64,000 nt of DNA from Myroides sp. WP-1 (GCF_014145635.1 NZ_JACHTC010000012.1:1-64000); one strand, 5' to 3'. Positions 47,723 to 56,508 are shown, counted from the stretch's first letter. Numbers and translations: made by a program. The notes: generated by a model from the sequence alone, not told the origin.

Positions 47723-48078
47723 GTGAACAGTTGACAGTTGACAGCGGATTTTCTGATTGAAGCATACTTTTTCTTTCATCTAGAATTCAACAACATACAA
47801 CAAACAACCTCACATCAAAAAACATATGCAACGTATTTTAGCTATAATAATCATTTTACTGGGAATCTATATGATTTTCCTTGGAATCAAATCTAATATG
47901 CAACCTCCTCTTGTTACTGGAATTGGTTTTATACTTATTGGGCTCTTATTTTTGAGTGATAAGAAATGAGGGGAACAGTTAACAGTAAACAGTAAACAGT
48001 TCACAGTTGACAGCGGATTTTCTTGATTGAAGAATATTTTTCTTTCATCGAGAATTCAACAGCATACAACAATCGACA
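47723..48078. repeat. Direct repeats of about 75 bp flanking a 47-residue membrane peptide
   Basis: The copies at about 47730-47800 and 48003-48075 share acagttgacagcggatttt, a ctttttctttcat core and gaattcaaca.catacaac. They differ at a handful of positions. Upstream, ttgattg and tgttgattg phrases (47690-47720) and, between copies, aacagtaaac phrases (47975-47998) belong to the same vocabulary as other gaps. The coding part at 47826-47969 lies between the copies. Confidence 0.85.
47826..47969 (+). CDS. 47-residue membrane peptide of unknown function
   Basis: ATG at 47826, TGA at 47967-47969. The sequence starts MQRILAIIIILLGIYMIFLG and contains two hydrophobic segments (about 3-19 and 29-43) joined by a short polar loop KSNMQPPLV, ending SDKK. 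Two-segment peptides of this size are common in Bacteroidetes but I do not recognise a family. No promoter is obvious within the flanking repeat. It could be a small stress or regulatory membrane peptide. Confidence is moderate because the frame is intact, of good composition and starts with ATG. Confidence 0.55.
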   Translation: MQRILAIIIILLGIYMIFLGIKSNMQPPLVTGIGFILIGLLFLSDKK

Positions 48079-48088
48079 AACAACATAC

Positions 48089-48124
48089 AAAAAAAGCCAA
48101 CTTCTTTCGAAGTTGGCTTTTTTT
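48089..48124. terminator. Terminator after the transaldolase gene
   Basis: AAAAAAAGCCAACTTC pairs with GAAGTTGGCTTTTTTT around TTTC. It is effective in both directions. Confidence 0.9.
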
Positions 48125-48161
48125 AGTTTGTATGTTTGTAAATAAGTTTTGTATGAAAAGG

Positions 48162-48818
48162 TTATTGATTCCCTTTTGCGTAATCAGCTAAGAATTGAGC
48201 TAATCCATTATCTGTAAGTGGGTGTTTCAACAGTCCTAAAATAGCAGATAAAGGTCCAGTCATTACATCTGCACCGATTTTTGCACAGTTAACAATGTGC
48301 ATAGTATGACGAACTGAAGCAGCTAAAATTTGCGTCTCATATCCGTAGTTGTCATAAATTTGACGAATTTCTTCAATAAGCACTAACCCATCTGTTGAAA
48401 TATCATCCAATCTACCAATAAAAGGAGAAACGTAAGTAGCTCCAGCTTTAGCAGCTAACAAAGCTTGTCCTGCAGAGAATACTAAAGTAACGTTTGTGCG
48501 AATTCCTTTTGATGAAAAGTATTTACACGCTTTTACTCCTTCTTTCGTCATCGGTAATTTCACAACGATTTGTGGATGTAAAGCAGCTAACTCTTCTCCT
48601 TCTTTAATCATTCCTTCGTAATCAATAGCAATTACTTCTGCACTTACATCACCTTCTACAATATCGCAAATTGCTTTGTAGTGGTTTAAGATGTTTGCTG
48701 CACCTGTAATACCTTCTTTAGCCATTAGCGAAGGATTAGTCGTCACTCCGTCTAATACTCCTAGAGCTTCTGCTTCCTTAATTTGATCTAAGTTAGCGGT
48801 GTCAATAAAAAACTTCAT
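48162..48818 (-). CDS. tal: Transaldolase, small TalC/FSA type
   Basis: 218 residues, the short class-3 form. [15 protein letters not shown] is the family N-terminus. [12 protein letters not shown] near 25-36 and the Schiff-base lysine K87 in [10 protein letters not shown] are intact. The active-site segment [12 protein letters not shown] has Phe where fructose-6-phosphate aldolases have Tyr, the known discriminator, so transaldolase activity of the pentose phosphate pathway is more likely. Monocistronic, from a TATTTTTG box. Confidence 0.93.
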   Translation of the reverse strand: MKFFIDTANLDQIKEAEALGVLDGVTTNPSLMAKEGITGAANILNHYKAICDIVEGDVSAEVIAIDYEGMIKEGEELAALHPQIVVKLPMTKEGVKACKYFSSKGIRTNVTLVFSAGQALLAAKAGATYVSPFIGRLDDISTDGLVLIEEIRQIYDNYGYETQILAASVRHTMHIVNCAKIGADVMTGPLSAILGLLKHPLTDNGLAQFLADYAKGNQ

Positions 48819-48852
48819 AAATTTAAAACTTAAAATTTGTTATGTTGTGTGT

Positions 48853-48860
48853 CAAAAATA
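48853..48860 (-). promoter_or_regulatory. -7 promoter box of the transaldolase gene
   Basis: TATTTTTG on the minus strand, 34 bases before the ATG. Confidence 0.55.
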
Positions 48861-48900
48861 CAATATTAATTCCCTTTTACCGTATTCTTACGCTTCTTTT

Positions 48901-49710
48901 TTAGCCTTTAATTTTATAGTGATTCATCAGGAGTTTTTCATACATTTTTCCTGGCAGAATCTTTTTCAAAAACAGTGAAAACTTTTGCATTGGTGCACCA
49001 ATAACATAGCGTACTTTGGGTTTAGGGGTTTGGATAATTTTGTAAATAGCTTGGGCCATCTCAATGGGATCCCCTCCGCTATCCACGTGTTCATTCATCA
49101 TATCCAACGACATTTTATAGATTTCTTCATATGGAGAATGTTCAAGTACAGGTGCATGATAACGTCCTGCAGCAATATTGGTAGCAAAATCTCCAGGTGC
49201 CACATTAGTAACTTCAATTCCGAAAGGTTTTAATTCCATACGCAAGGATTCTGTAATCAATTCCAGCGCTCCTTTGGAAGAAGAATAATAACCACGGAAA
49301 GGCAATCCCATATAACCCGCTATGGAGGTAACGTTAATAATTAATCCCTTTTTCTGTTTGCGCATCGTTGGCAAAACTGCTTTTATTACGGCAATGGGAC
49401 CAAATACATTGGTTTGAAAATTATTGACAATTTCTCCTGTAGGGACTTCTTCAATTGCTCCGGTAATCCCCACTCCTGCATTGTTGATCAAAATGTCTAT
49501 GCGTCCTTCTTTTTCCACTACGATTTGAATTGCCTCAGCAATACTAAGCTCATCTCGAACATCTAATTGAACTAAGGGAAATATCGACGTGGTTACACGC
49601 TCAGGATTTCTACTTGTACCATATACTTTAAAACCTTTTTCGTGCAAAAAGTTACCGATTGATTTACCAATACCAGAGGATCCTCCTGTAATAAAAACTA
49701 CCTTCGCCAT
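48901..49710 (-). CDS. Short-chain dehydrogenase/reductase
   Basis: 269 residues from the ATG at 49708-49710 (MAKVVFITGGSSGIGKSIG). An ORF extending upstream crosses the promoter. Cofactor-binding GGSSGIGKS at about 9-17, NNAGVG near 83 and the catalytic Ser..YxxxK (YYSSSKGALELI near 150). Classic SDR reductase of unknown substrate, closest in pattern to oxidoreductases acting on carbonyls with NADP(H). The C-terminus has a basic, hydrophobic tail (KILPGKMYEKLLMNHYKI). Preceded by a full-consensus promoter. Confidence 0.88.
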   Translation of the reverse strand: MAKVVFITGGSSGIGKSIGNFLHEKGFKVYGTSRNPERVTTSIFPLVQLDVRDELSIAEAIQIVVEKEGRIDILINNAGVGITGAIEEVPTGEIVNNFQTNVFGPIAVIKAVLPTMRKQKKGLIINVTSIAGYMGLPFRGYYSSSKGALELITESLRMELKPFGIEVTNVAPGDFATNIAAGRYHAPVLEHSPYEEIYKMSLDMMNEHVDSGGDPIEMAQAIYKIIQTPKPKVRYVIGAPMQKFSLFLKKILPGKMYEKLLMNHYKIKG

Positions 49711-49730
49711 GTTTTTTTTCTTTATTTCAA

Positions 49731-49760
49731 CAAATATAGCACAACTAATAAAAAAGACAA
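49731..49760 (-). promoter_or_regulatory. SDR gene promoter
   Basis: On the minus strand: TTG (49758-49760), a 19-base spacer and TATATTTG (49731-49738), a full consensus match with a leader of about 20 bases. Confidence 0.7.
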
Positions 49761-50190
49761 TTGTTAGTGAGGTATAAACAAGGTAAAACCAAAATGAATA
49801 CACTTGACTAACTCCATCTTTTAGTACCGAATGCCACATGGTGATTTTGTCTTTTTAACAGCCTTTAGTGGTTCATTTTTTAGCTACTCGCCCATCAAAA
49901 TTGCCATACTATCAATACGCGATTCTGCTTATGAGTAGGTATTGTCAATTTTCACATAACATCCATAAGAAAGATTCAAATCAATAATTTCAATTACTCT
50001 TACCTATCGAGAACTTTAGACATGATTTAACATACAAAAAGCGTATTTCACAAAAGGTCTAATTATGTGAATAATATTCACTTTAAACGCATATTTAATT
50101 ATTTTTAATTAATACATTTGCACTCGTTAACATTTTATCTTACCCCAAGTTATTGGGTTAAAAAAATGATACACAAAAGTCGATAACTGC
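49761..50190. other. Intergenic region upstream of the decayed gene
   Basis: 430 bases. The only recognisable signals are the TACATTTG box at 50113-50120 and an imperfect inverted repeat near 49896-49962. I see no gene. Confidence 0.5.
50113..50120 (+). promoter_or_regulatory. -7 promoter box ahead of the decayed gene and the secreted protein
   Basis: TACATTTG, matching TAnnTTTG, preceded by an AT-rich stretch. It probably once served the decayed gene and may still drive the downstream secreted protein. Confidence 0.5.
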
Positions 50191-50612
50191 TAAGTGTTTT
50201 AAAAAGGAAAAGAACCATTATTTATTGTATTGTTTATTCCTTGTGTTTAGCAAATCAAAGGATCTATACAGAAAGAGATTGGGATTTAGTAATCATACCT
50301 AGTAAATCTACCAACCCTACAACGTAATTTCCCAAGGCTGTCACGCTCAAATTAAGTCAAACTACTAGGTAGATCGATTTGAGGAATATAGGGGACTTTT
50401 TCTGGAATTACCAGAATATCTTCTCGCAGCACAGCATAGAACAATGTGGTATAAAAATCAACAATAGTGTGCATCGGATTAATGGAAGTACAAAATCAGG
50501 TATTTAGTTTTTTAATTCGAAAGGAGTAATTCTTTTTGAAATACAGGAAATAATATCCTTCTAAAAGGTGATTTAATTACAATTGTATCAGGAGAATTAG
50601 AGAGAATATAAA
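50191..50612 (+). pseudogene. Decayed small secreted-protein gene
   Basis: One reading frame from 50191 keeps protein-like composition for 320 bases. It has a hydrophobic start (KRTIIYCIVYSLCLANQ), then phrases such as TERDWDLVIIPSKSTN, IDLRNIGDFFWNYQNIF, IEQCGIKINNSVHRING. Three stops interrupt it (TAA 50326, TAG 50371, TAG 50506). After a frameshift between about 50520 and 50541 it resumes in a second frame as NTGNNILLKGDLITIVSGELERI before a stop at 50610. This resembles a secreted beta-rich protein of Bacteroidetes. No ATG start remains in this frame. It lies 26 bases ahead of an intact secreted protein and was probably cotranscribed with it. Confidence 0.6.
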
Positions 50613-50638
50613 TTTATAATAGACAAAAAAAATTGAAA

Positions 50639-52195
50639 ATGAAACAAATGAATTTATGCTATAGTATGTTATTAATTATGCTCAGTTTTAATGTTTTTGC
50701 GCAAAAAGAAACGTACAATTGGTTTTATGGATCTGGTCAAGGGATTACTTGGAATAGAACGCAAACTTTTAATGGATCTCCAATTGACGCACCTAATACA
50801 ACAGTAGCATTAACGGGAATCCCTACACGTTATGAATCTCAAAGTGTTCGCCCCCAGCTGTATCCTATGAGCACAAGAGAAGGAGTTTTTTCATTGTCAG
50901 ATTCTCAAGGTAATCTACTGTTTTATTCGAATGGAAGTATCATCTACAACGCGAACCACGATATAATGGAAAATGCAACAGAGTTAGAAGGACATAGTAG
51001 CTCAGCTCAATCGGGTATTATTGTTCCATTTCCAGGAAATAAAAATAAATATGTCGCGATTTCCATTGGAATAAGTGGAGAAAATAAACTTGCATACAAT
51101 ATACTTGATATTGAAGCGAACAATGGTTTAGGTAAACTCGAATTACCTAAAAATCGCCAATTTGAGTTACCTCAAGGGGTTGCAAAATCGAGTTTTGTTG
51201 AATCATTAGCCGCTACAAAGCATGCTAATGGTGTTGATTATTGGATTATTTCTATTTCCAGAGCAGGAATTGATTCAAAAATGGTAGCTTGGTTATTAAC
51301 TAAAGACGGTGTATTAAATTCTCCCATAACATCTCCAATTCCGGATAATGCGCTTGTTCCAGATCGTCCAGGTTATGGTTGTTTTAAAATCTCGCCTAAT
51401 GGAAAATATTTTGCTTTAGTGGAAAATCTAGCATTTAATTTATATTGGGGAGAATTTAATAATAAAACAGGAAAATTCTCTAATACCAACAACTATAGAG
51501 CAATTGCAAATAAATCTATTACCAGTTATGGAGGAGAATTTTCGCCTGATGGAAATTACTTATATGTAAGTGCTGCTGATGCAGAAAATAAAATAGCTTA
51601 TGTATTTGATTTTAACGAATTGCTTCTTGGAAATACTGTAATTCTAAAAACATATGCAGCTCCAACAAATAACTATTTTAGTGGAGCGATTCAATTAGGC
51701 CCAGATCTTCGCATGTATATGACAATGAGCCCTCCTTCTTTTACTGATCCATATCCATCACTGTTATATATGTTTGAAAACCCAAATAAACCATTAACCA
51801 CAAAGGTTTATGCTTTGAAAAATTTGTCTCCAGGAACTGAAAGAGGGGCAGATGGTCTACCGGGAACTCGTCTTGGTCTTCCTAATTTTGCGTCTTCTTT
51901 CTTTATGGCTATTGACGGTACTACAACTATTTGTGTTGGTGAACAAGCGGTGTACACGATCCATTCAAATGCTTCTAAAATTGAAATCGATTTTGATGAA
52001 GGAGATGGTCCTAAAATTATTAATAATATTGAAGAGATTAAGCATTCATTTAAAAAACCTGGTAACTACTTAATTAAATTTCGTCCTCTAAATAGTCAAG
52101 GAAATCCAATTGAAAATGAAGCAAAATCAATATATACAACGGTATATAGTTGTTATTTACCAGTTAATCACAATTTAATAAACGCAGATTATTAA
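50639..52195 (+). CDS. Secreted propeller-like protein with a C-terminal PKD-like segment
   Basis: 518 residues from the ATG at 50639 (MKQMNLCYS). The TTG six bases upstream is also open. Signal peptide of about 22 residues ending VFAQ. The body (about 25-400) has repeats such as GVFSLSDSQGNLLFYSNG, SPNGKYFALVE and SPDGNYLYVSAADAENK, suggesting a beta-propeller. C-terminal AVYTIHSNASKIEIDFDEGDGPK..NYLIKFRPLN is PKD-like. Many flavobacterial proteins of this plan end in a T9SS type B domain, but none is visible here. The protein stops after NHNLINADY, so attachment is unclear. Unknown function. Followed by a 15-bp-stem terminator. Confidence 0.75.
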   Translation: MKQMNLCYSMLLIMLSFNVFAQKETYNWFYGSGQGITWNRTQTFNGSPIDAPNTTVALTGIPTRYESQSVRPQLYPMSTREGVFSLSDSQGNLLFYSNGSIIYNANHDIMENATELEGHSSSAQSGIIVPFPGNKNKYVAISIGISGENKLAYNILDIEANNGLGKLELPKNRQFELPQGVAKSSFVESLAATKHANGVDYWIISISRAGIDSKMVAWLLTKDGVLNSPITSPIPDNALVPDRPGYGCFKISPNGKYFALVENLAFNLYWGEFNNKTGKFSNTNNYRAIANKSITSYGGEFSPDGNYLYVSAADAENKIAYVFDFNELLLGNTVILKTYAAPTNNYFSGAIQLGPDLRMYMTMSPPSFTDPYPSLLYMFENPNKPLTTKVYALKNLSPGTERGADGLPGTRLGLPNFASSFFMAIDGTTTICVGEQAVYTIHSNASKIEIDFDEGDGPKIINNIEEIKHSFKKPGNYLIKFRPLNSQGNPIENEAKSIYTTVYSCYLPVNHNLINADY

Positions 52196-52213
52196 CTCAA
52201 AATGATTAGCCTA

Positions 52214-52265
52214 AAAATCAAGATAAAAACACAGTGCTATTTTATCTTGATTTTCTGTTTTTTTT
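52214..52265 (+). terminator. Terminator of the secreted-protein gene
   Basis: AAAATCAAGATAAAA (52214-52228) pairs with TTTTATCTTGATTTT (52240-52254), followed by CTGTTTTTTTTTAA. The remaining gap to 52489 shows no gene. Confidence 0.9.
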
Positions 52266-52489
52266 AATACCTATAATATATAGTAAACGATTGGGTTATC
52301 ATGAAAAAATCAACCAAAAACAAAAAAGCGTAAACACTACAATATCTATAACAATTGGGAAGAAACCATCATCCGAAATACTAACGCATCAAGGCTTTGT
52401 ATTTCAAAAATAAATCGTGAAGGTTTTAAACATCTCAGCACAATACACAAAAATCAATAAACAAAAGGAAAATTATTAGTATTTTTGAT

Positions 52490-52497
52490 TCGCTTAC
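52490..52497 (+). promoter_or_regulatory. -7 promoter box of the M28 peptidase gene
   Basis: TATTTTTG, 27 bases before the ATG at 52525. Confidence 0.55.
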
Positions 52498-52524
52498 GAG
52501 ACTAGATCGTTAATTTTATCGTTT

Positions 52525-53547
52525 ATGAAAAAACTACTGCTTTTATCTTCCATTTATTTACTGTGTATAGGATTTATACAATGTCAATCACCTCAAACGG
52601 TTGTACAAAATGATTCGACAACTACGAAAGAAGCTTATTTTAATCGCATTTCTTCTGATTCAATCAAAAAGAGTTTGTGGGTTTTAACAGCAGATAGTTT
52701 GGAAGGAAGGAGAACAGGAGAACCTGGTCAGAGAAAAGCAGCTCATTATTTGGCTAATTACTATAAAAAATTAGGTATAGGAATACCTCCTACCGCTACC
52801 AATTACTTTCAGCCTGTCCCTGCGTCCTTTATGCATAATTGGCAAATGAAACTCAAGGACAGCGAAAATGTTTGGGCTTATATTGAAGGGAGCGAAAAAC
52901 CTGAAGAGGTATTGGTTATTTCTGCTCATTTTGATCATATGGGGATTCTACTTAATAAAATTTACTATGGAGCAGATGACAATGGTTCGGGTACTTCTGC
53001 AGTTATGGAAATCGCCCGTGTATTTCAATCTCTTGTAAAAGAAGGGATCAAGCCGAAACGATCCGTTCTATTTCTTCATCTAACAGGAGAAGAATTTGGC
53101 CTATTCGGATCTAAATTCTATACAGAAAACCCACCTATTCCACTAGCTCAAACGATTGCTAATCTCAATATTGACATGATCGGAAGACGAAGTGAAGAAC
53201 ATCACTCTACCCAAGACTATGTCTTTTTAGTGGGATCGGATAAGCTCAGTCAAGATCTACACGATACAGCAGAAAAAGCTAACGAAGAATCGGTACAATT
53301 GATTTTGGATTATACATTCAACGACGATAATGATCCTCAACAGATTTACTACCGCTCTGATCATTACAACTTCGCTAAAAATAATATTCCTGCAATATTC
53401 TTTTACAATGGAACACACGAAGACTACCATTTACCTTCTGATACCTTTGATAAGATAGATTTTCCGATTCTAACAAAAAGAACGCAATTAATATTTGAAA
53501 CGGCTTGGAAATTAGCAAATGGAGAACACAGACCTAGACTCAACTAA
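52525..53547 (+). CDS. M28-family zinc peptidase, lipoprotein
   Basis: 340 residues. Lipoprotein signal with lipobox GFIQC (C20). Zinc ligands and active site of the aminopeptidase family M28 are all visible: SAHFDHMGI (H135, D137), GADDNGSGTSAVME near 149-162, TGEEFGLFG (E189-E190), NIDMIGR near 218 and YRSDHYNFA near 276-284. It should cleave N-terminal residues from peptides at the periplasmic face of the envelope (family knowledge). The downstream membrane protein starts inside its end, suggesting cotranscription. Confidence 0.92.
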   Translation: MKKLLLLSSIYLLCIGFIQCQSPQTVVQNDSTTTKEAYFNRISSDSIKKSLWVLTADSLEGRRTGEPGQRKAAHYLANYYKKLGIGIPPTATNYFQPVPASFMHNWQMKLKDSENVWAYIEGSEKPEEVLVISAHFDHMGILLNKIYYGADDNGSGTSAVMEIARVFQSLVKEGIKPKRSVLFLHLTGEEFGLFGSKFYTENPPIPLAQTIANLNIDMIGRRSEEHHSTQDYVFLVGSDKLSQDLHDTAEKANEESVQLILDYTFNDDNDPQQIYYRSDHYNFAKNNIPAIFFYNGTHEDYHLPSDTFDKIDFPILTKRTQLIFETAWKLANGEHRPRLN

Positions 53548-53836
53548 ATCGAGAGTAAAAGCGGCAAAAATAGCCGATATTTCTATTTTTACACTTTGTT
53601 TTATTCACCTAATCCTTTGGATTATGCGGGCTTCCTATATTACCGGTTTTCACACGGGTTCATGGGCAGCTTGGGTATACAATCACCTGTACACTATTAT
53701 GTATTATGCCTTGTATGTCTTACCTATTGTTTTAGGGTTTAGTGTAATCAACAGAAAATTATCAGTCGATTCTTTTGCTTTCTTGTCTTTTAAATCCCTG
53801 GTAATTACGTATGTACTTATTTTTATTTTGAGATAG
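53519..53836 (+). CDS. Small three-segment membrane protein of unknown function
   Basis: 105 residues with three hydrophobic segments (about 23-40, 55-77 and 88-104) and conserved-looking FHTGSWAAWVYNH between the first two. It starts within the last 29 bases of the M28 peptidase gene in another frame, consistent with translational coupling. I do not recognise a specific family. Inner membrane. Confidence 0.7.
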   Translation: MENTDLDSTKSRVKAAKIADISIFTLCFIHLILWIMRASYITGFHTGSWAAWVYNHLYTIMYYALYVLPIVLGFSVINRKLSVDSFAFLSFKSLVITYVLIFILR

Positions 53837-53876
53837 GAGAATGAATTGTACGTTGTTTGTTGGTAACTCCCAACCA

Positions 53877-54419
53877 TCAACTAGAGATATATTTAGGGTC
53901 AATATAATCTGTTAACCAAACCCCGTTCGCTGAGCAATAAAACAACAAACCATCTTCCTTCATTTTTCCTGCTAAGATAGTGAGTACCACCACACGTCCG
54001 TGACGAGAGCCAACAGCTGTTGCCGTTTCTTTGTCCTGACTCAAGTGTACGTGTTGTCTACTCATTTTTTTAATGCCTTCATTGTAAATAGAGGGTAAAA
54101 ATCGATCAGCTGTACCGTGATACAGGAAAACTGGAGGTTCTTGTGGGGTAAACTCCAAATCTACGGCAATTGAATGCCCTTGATTGGCACGTATTTTCGT
54201 TTGATCTTCGTTTAACGAATACCTTTTCTTATTGTTTGTTGCAACAATTTCATCCAATTCTTTTCGAGTGAAAGAAACGCGATGCTTACCACACTTCTGA
54301 ATCAACTCTTCAATATCAGCCCATCCATTCGCATCTAATTGAATGCCAATTTTACTGGGTTCGTGTCTTAAAATCAAGGACAAAAACTTTCCTATACTCT
54401 TTTTTCTTGCTTCTTCCAT
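53877..54419 (-). CDS. kptA: RNA 2'-phosphotransferase KptA/Tpt1
   Basis: 180 residues. The N-terminal winged-helix part contains SLILRHEPSKIG with the R18-H19 catalytic pair of Tpt1 enzymes. The C-terminal ADP-ribosyltransferase-like part has FLYHGT near 98 and RQHVHLS near 120. It removes an internal 2'-phosphate from RNA using NAD+, leaving ADP-ribose 1''-2''-cyclic phosphate. Bacteria lack the tRNA splicing that needs it in yeast, so its natural substrate is unknown. Starts directly after the stop of the SUKH/HEAT gene, with no spacer. Confidence 0.92.
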   Translation of the reverse strand: MEEARKKSIGKFLSLILRHEPSKIGIQLDANGWADIEELIQKCGKHRVSFTRKELDEIVATNNKKRYSLNEDQTKIRANQGHSIAVDLEFTPQEPPVFLYHGTADRFLPSIYNEGIKKMSRQHVHLSQDKETATAVGSRHGRVVVLTILAGKMKEDGLLFYCSANGVWLTDYIDPKYISS

Positions 54420-55766
54420 TTATATTTCTAAATCTGCTATATTCATTTGAATCTCTGCTAAACGATGTTTTAGATTAATCAGAATGTAATTCTCCTCTTC
54501 GCTATTTTTATACTTGTGATATACCGCTGTATATACTTGTGGCAATCGCTCATCCTCTACACCTTTTAAGGCTTGTAGACTGTATAGTACAACACTTTCA
54601 TCGTCGTCTTGTAGGGCGGTAATAAAATAGGATGCATAGACTTGTTTAGTGCTCAATTTTCCCAAGGTATAGATTGCCTGACTTCGAATTGAGGCCAAAC
54701 TAGAAGATAAGCCAGGTAGAATCAAATGAGCAAAATCTTCTGTCGCCTTTATGGCGATATACGTATAAAAACGATAGGTTTCTTCCTCTTCTATACGATC
54801 CTTATACCGTTCTAAAGTCGGCAACCAATCGGCTTCATTTTTTCCATACCAGTGAATCTTCTGCAAGACAAACAATAAATTCACTTCCACTTCTTCTAGT
54901 AAGAATGGCAAGGCTAAATCGTATTTTGTTTTTGCTAATATTGTGATTAAGTTTTCTTTTACAGCAGGGGTTGCCAAAGGAACTGTCTGTACAATTGCTT
55001 GAAGAATCTCGTCGTTAATTTCACTTTTATTGATGAGTCCCTCCAAATATTCCAATTGTTCTTTTTCATCTCTAGCGGTTTGAAAGGCCTTCCATAAAAA
55101 CGCACTTGTTCCTCCTCTTCTATATCCGAACCAACCAGCGTGTTCTGCGCGCAAATCACCTGATATAATTTCATCTAACCAGCGTTCATACCAATCCAAG
55201 AAATGAGCTTCATAGGCAAAAATAGGTTGGTAATCTTCATTGAGGTAAACGATTCTCCCTTTATAAGTTCCGTTGAGAATTAAACCTGTCGTAATTGCAC
55301 ATCCTTGAGTGCCGATGGGTAAGATTCCTCCATACAAAGGACCGACGATGGCATCATAAGCCTCATCAGACAACTCTTCTTCATACATGCTGGCTGTTAG
55401 CGTTTTCCATTCCTCTTCGGTGAGATCAGGTCGCAATAAACACGGGTAACTTAGGTATTTTTTATTATCTCCTACAGGTAAATCTTCTAATCCATCACCT
55501 AGGGGATAAATACCATAATAAGGTCCTGCTGCACTTCCCATATAGGCATTTTCACTTGTATTTCCATTGCCTATTTGCGTGACAAATGACACATATGCTT
55601 CTGGCAACTTAATGGAACACTTTTGCTCAAAAGCCACTACTGTTGTGGTTGGTACACAAGTTCCTATTTGATATTCATGTGAATCTGCTCCAAATACCTC
55701 AAAATCTTCATCGTATTGGTGAATCGTTGCTAATTTTTCTTTGATCCTGTTCAGTTGTTCTTTCAT
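54420..55766 (-). CDS. SMI1/KNR4 (SUKH) domain protein with HEAT-like repeats
   Basis: 448 residues. Residues about 1-190 have the SUKH pattern: FEQKCSIKLPEAYVSFVTQIGNG and AGPYYGIYPLGDGLEDLP. SUKH proteins are frequent immunity proteins to nuclease and other toxins, including in Bacteroidetes. From about 250 to 440 are helical HEAT-like repeats (AIYTLGKLSTKQVYASYFITALQDDDESVVLYSLQALKG). A protein-interaction role is inferred. Middle gene of HutD-SUKH-KptA; the start is 26 bases after the HutD stop. Confidence 0.82.
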   Translation of the reverse strand: MKEQLNRIKEKLATIHQYDEDFEVFGADSHEYQIGTCVPTTTVVAFEQKCSIKLPEAYVSFVTQIGNGNTSENAYMGSAAGPYYGIYPLGDGLEDLPVGDNKKYLSYPCLLRPDLTEEEWKTLTASMYEEELSDEAYDAIVGPLYGGILPIGTQGCAITTGLILNGTYKGRIVYLNEDYQPIFAYEAHFLDWYERWLDEIISGDLRAEHAGWFGYRRGGTSAFLWKAFQTARDEKEQLEYLEGLINKSEINDEILQAIVQTVPLATPAVKENLITILAKTKYDLALPFLLEEVEVNLLFVLQKIHWYGKNEADWLPTLERYKDRIEEEETYRFYTYIAIKATEDFAHLILPGLSSSLASIRSQAIYTLGKLSTKQVYASYFITALQDDDESVVLYSLQALKGVEDERLPQVYTAVYHKYKNSEEENYILINLKHRLAEIQMNIADLEI

Positions 55767-55792
55767 CTTTATTTTTCCTTCTACTTCTTCTT

Positions 55793-56347
55793 TTATTTAG
55801 GAATAGACCAATATCCTACAATCATTTGTTGGTGTAACCTTACCTCTACTACTAGTTGCTCTTCATTTGTAATCAATACAGCATCCCAAGGTTGCATCGC
55901 TAAAGTTTTTTCATTGATTACTACAGTGTCAGCTTCTAATGCAAATAATAAAATAAAAGGTTGATGGGTTTTAAAGGGTTGATTGCGCACCTCAACTACT
56001 TCATCAATAATACGATTATGAAGCATCAAATTAAAATCAGTTCCTTTTGTATAAGACGTAATTGTATCAGTTGACTTAAATACAAACAGTTCGCAATTTA
56101 CATATTGTTGATCTACTCCATTGATGGTTAATTGCAACTGCCCATCAAGCATAGCCAAATACCGATGATATCCCTGAAATTTAGTAAATTCAGAAGGAAT
56201 AGTCTCTATGGTGGCACTGCTGATTCGAAAGTCAAAATTTCGATCGGCATATACCGCATCTTGAGGATAAATATGATACTCTCTAGTTTGCCCACCCGTC
56301 CACTGACTAGCGGTTACGCTTTCTTTTGCGATGAATTCAATATGCAT
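55793..56347 (-). CDS. HutD/Ves-family protein
   Basis: 184 residues from the ATG at 56345-56347 (MHIEFIAKES). The frame extends upstream to a GTG with no support. SQWTGGQTREYHIYP near residue 14-28 and DFRISSATIE near 38-47 are strong HutD/Ves signatures. The rest is a cupin-like beta structure with no catalytic metal site I can point to. HutD is known from histidine-utilisation operons, but no such genes lie here. Cytosolic, unknown role. First gene of the operon, from a TAATTTTG promoter. Confidence 0.85.
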   Translation of the reverse strand: MHIEFIAKESVTASQWTGGQTREYHIYPQDAVYADRNFDFRISSATIETIPSEFTKFQGYHRYLAMLDGQLQLTINGVDQQYVNCELFVFKSTDTITSYTKGTDFNLMLHNRIIDEVVEVRNQPFKTHQPFILLFALEADTVVINEKTLAMQPWDAVLITNEEQLVVEVRLHQQMIVGYWSIPK

Positions 56348-56368
56348 GCTAACTTGTACTTGAAAAAC

Positions 56369-56376
56369 CAAAATTA
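56369..56376 (-). promoter_or_regulatory. -7 promoter box of the HutD-SUKH-KptA operon
   Basis: Reads TAATTTTG on the minus strand, 21 bases before the HutD ATG. Confidence 0.55.
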
Positions 56377-56508
56377 CTATATTTTTTAAGTCCTCAACTC
56401 CCTAATTCTAGTTGATTTTTCACTAGATTGTAGTATTCGCCTTTCATCCATTCCGAATCGCTTATTCCGTACTTTCATCTGGGTTCTAAAAAACTTCTCC
56501 TTTTTTGC

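Noticed and set aside
48162..48818. Fructose-6-phosphate aldolase instead of transaldolase
   Set aside because: The active-site segment has Phe (SPFIGR), not the Tyr that marks the aldolases.
49711..49839. N-terminal extension of the SDR enzyme with a membrane segment
   Set aside because: The extension reads through a full-consensus promoter and the family start is MAKVVFITGG.
55793..56347. Histidine utilisation cluster around the HutD-like gene
   Set aside because: No hutH, hutU, hutI or hutG-like genes are in the window; neighbours are SUKH/HEAT and KptA.
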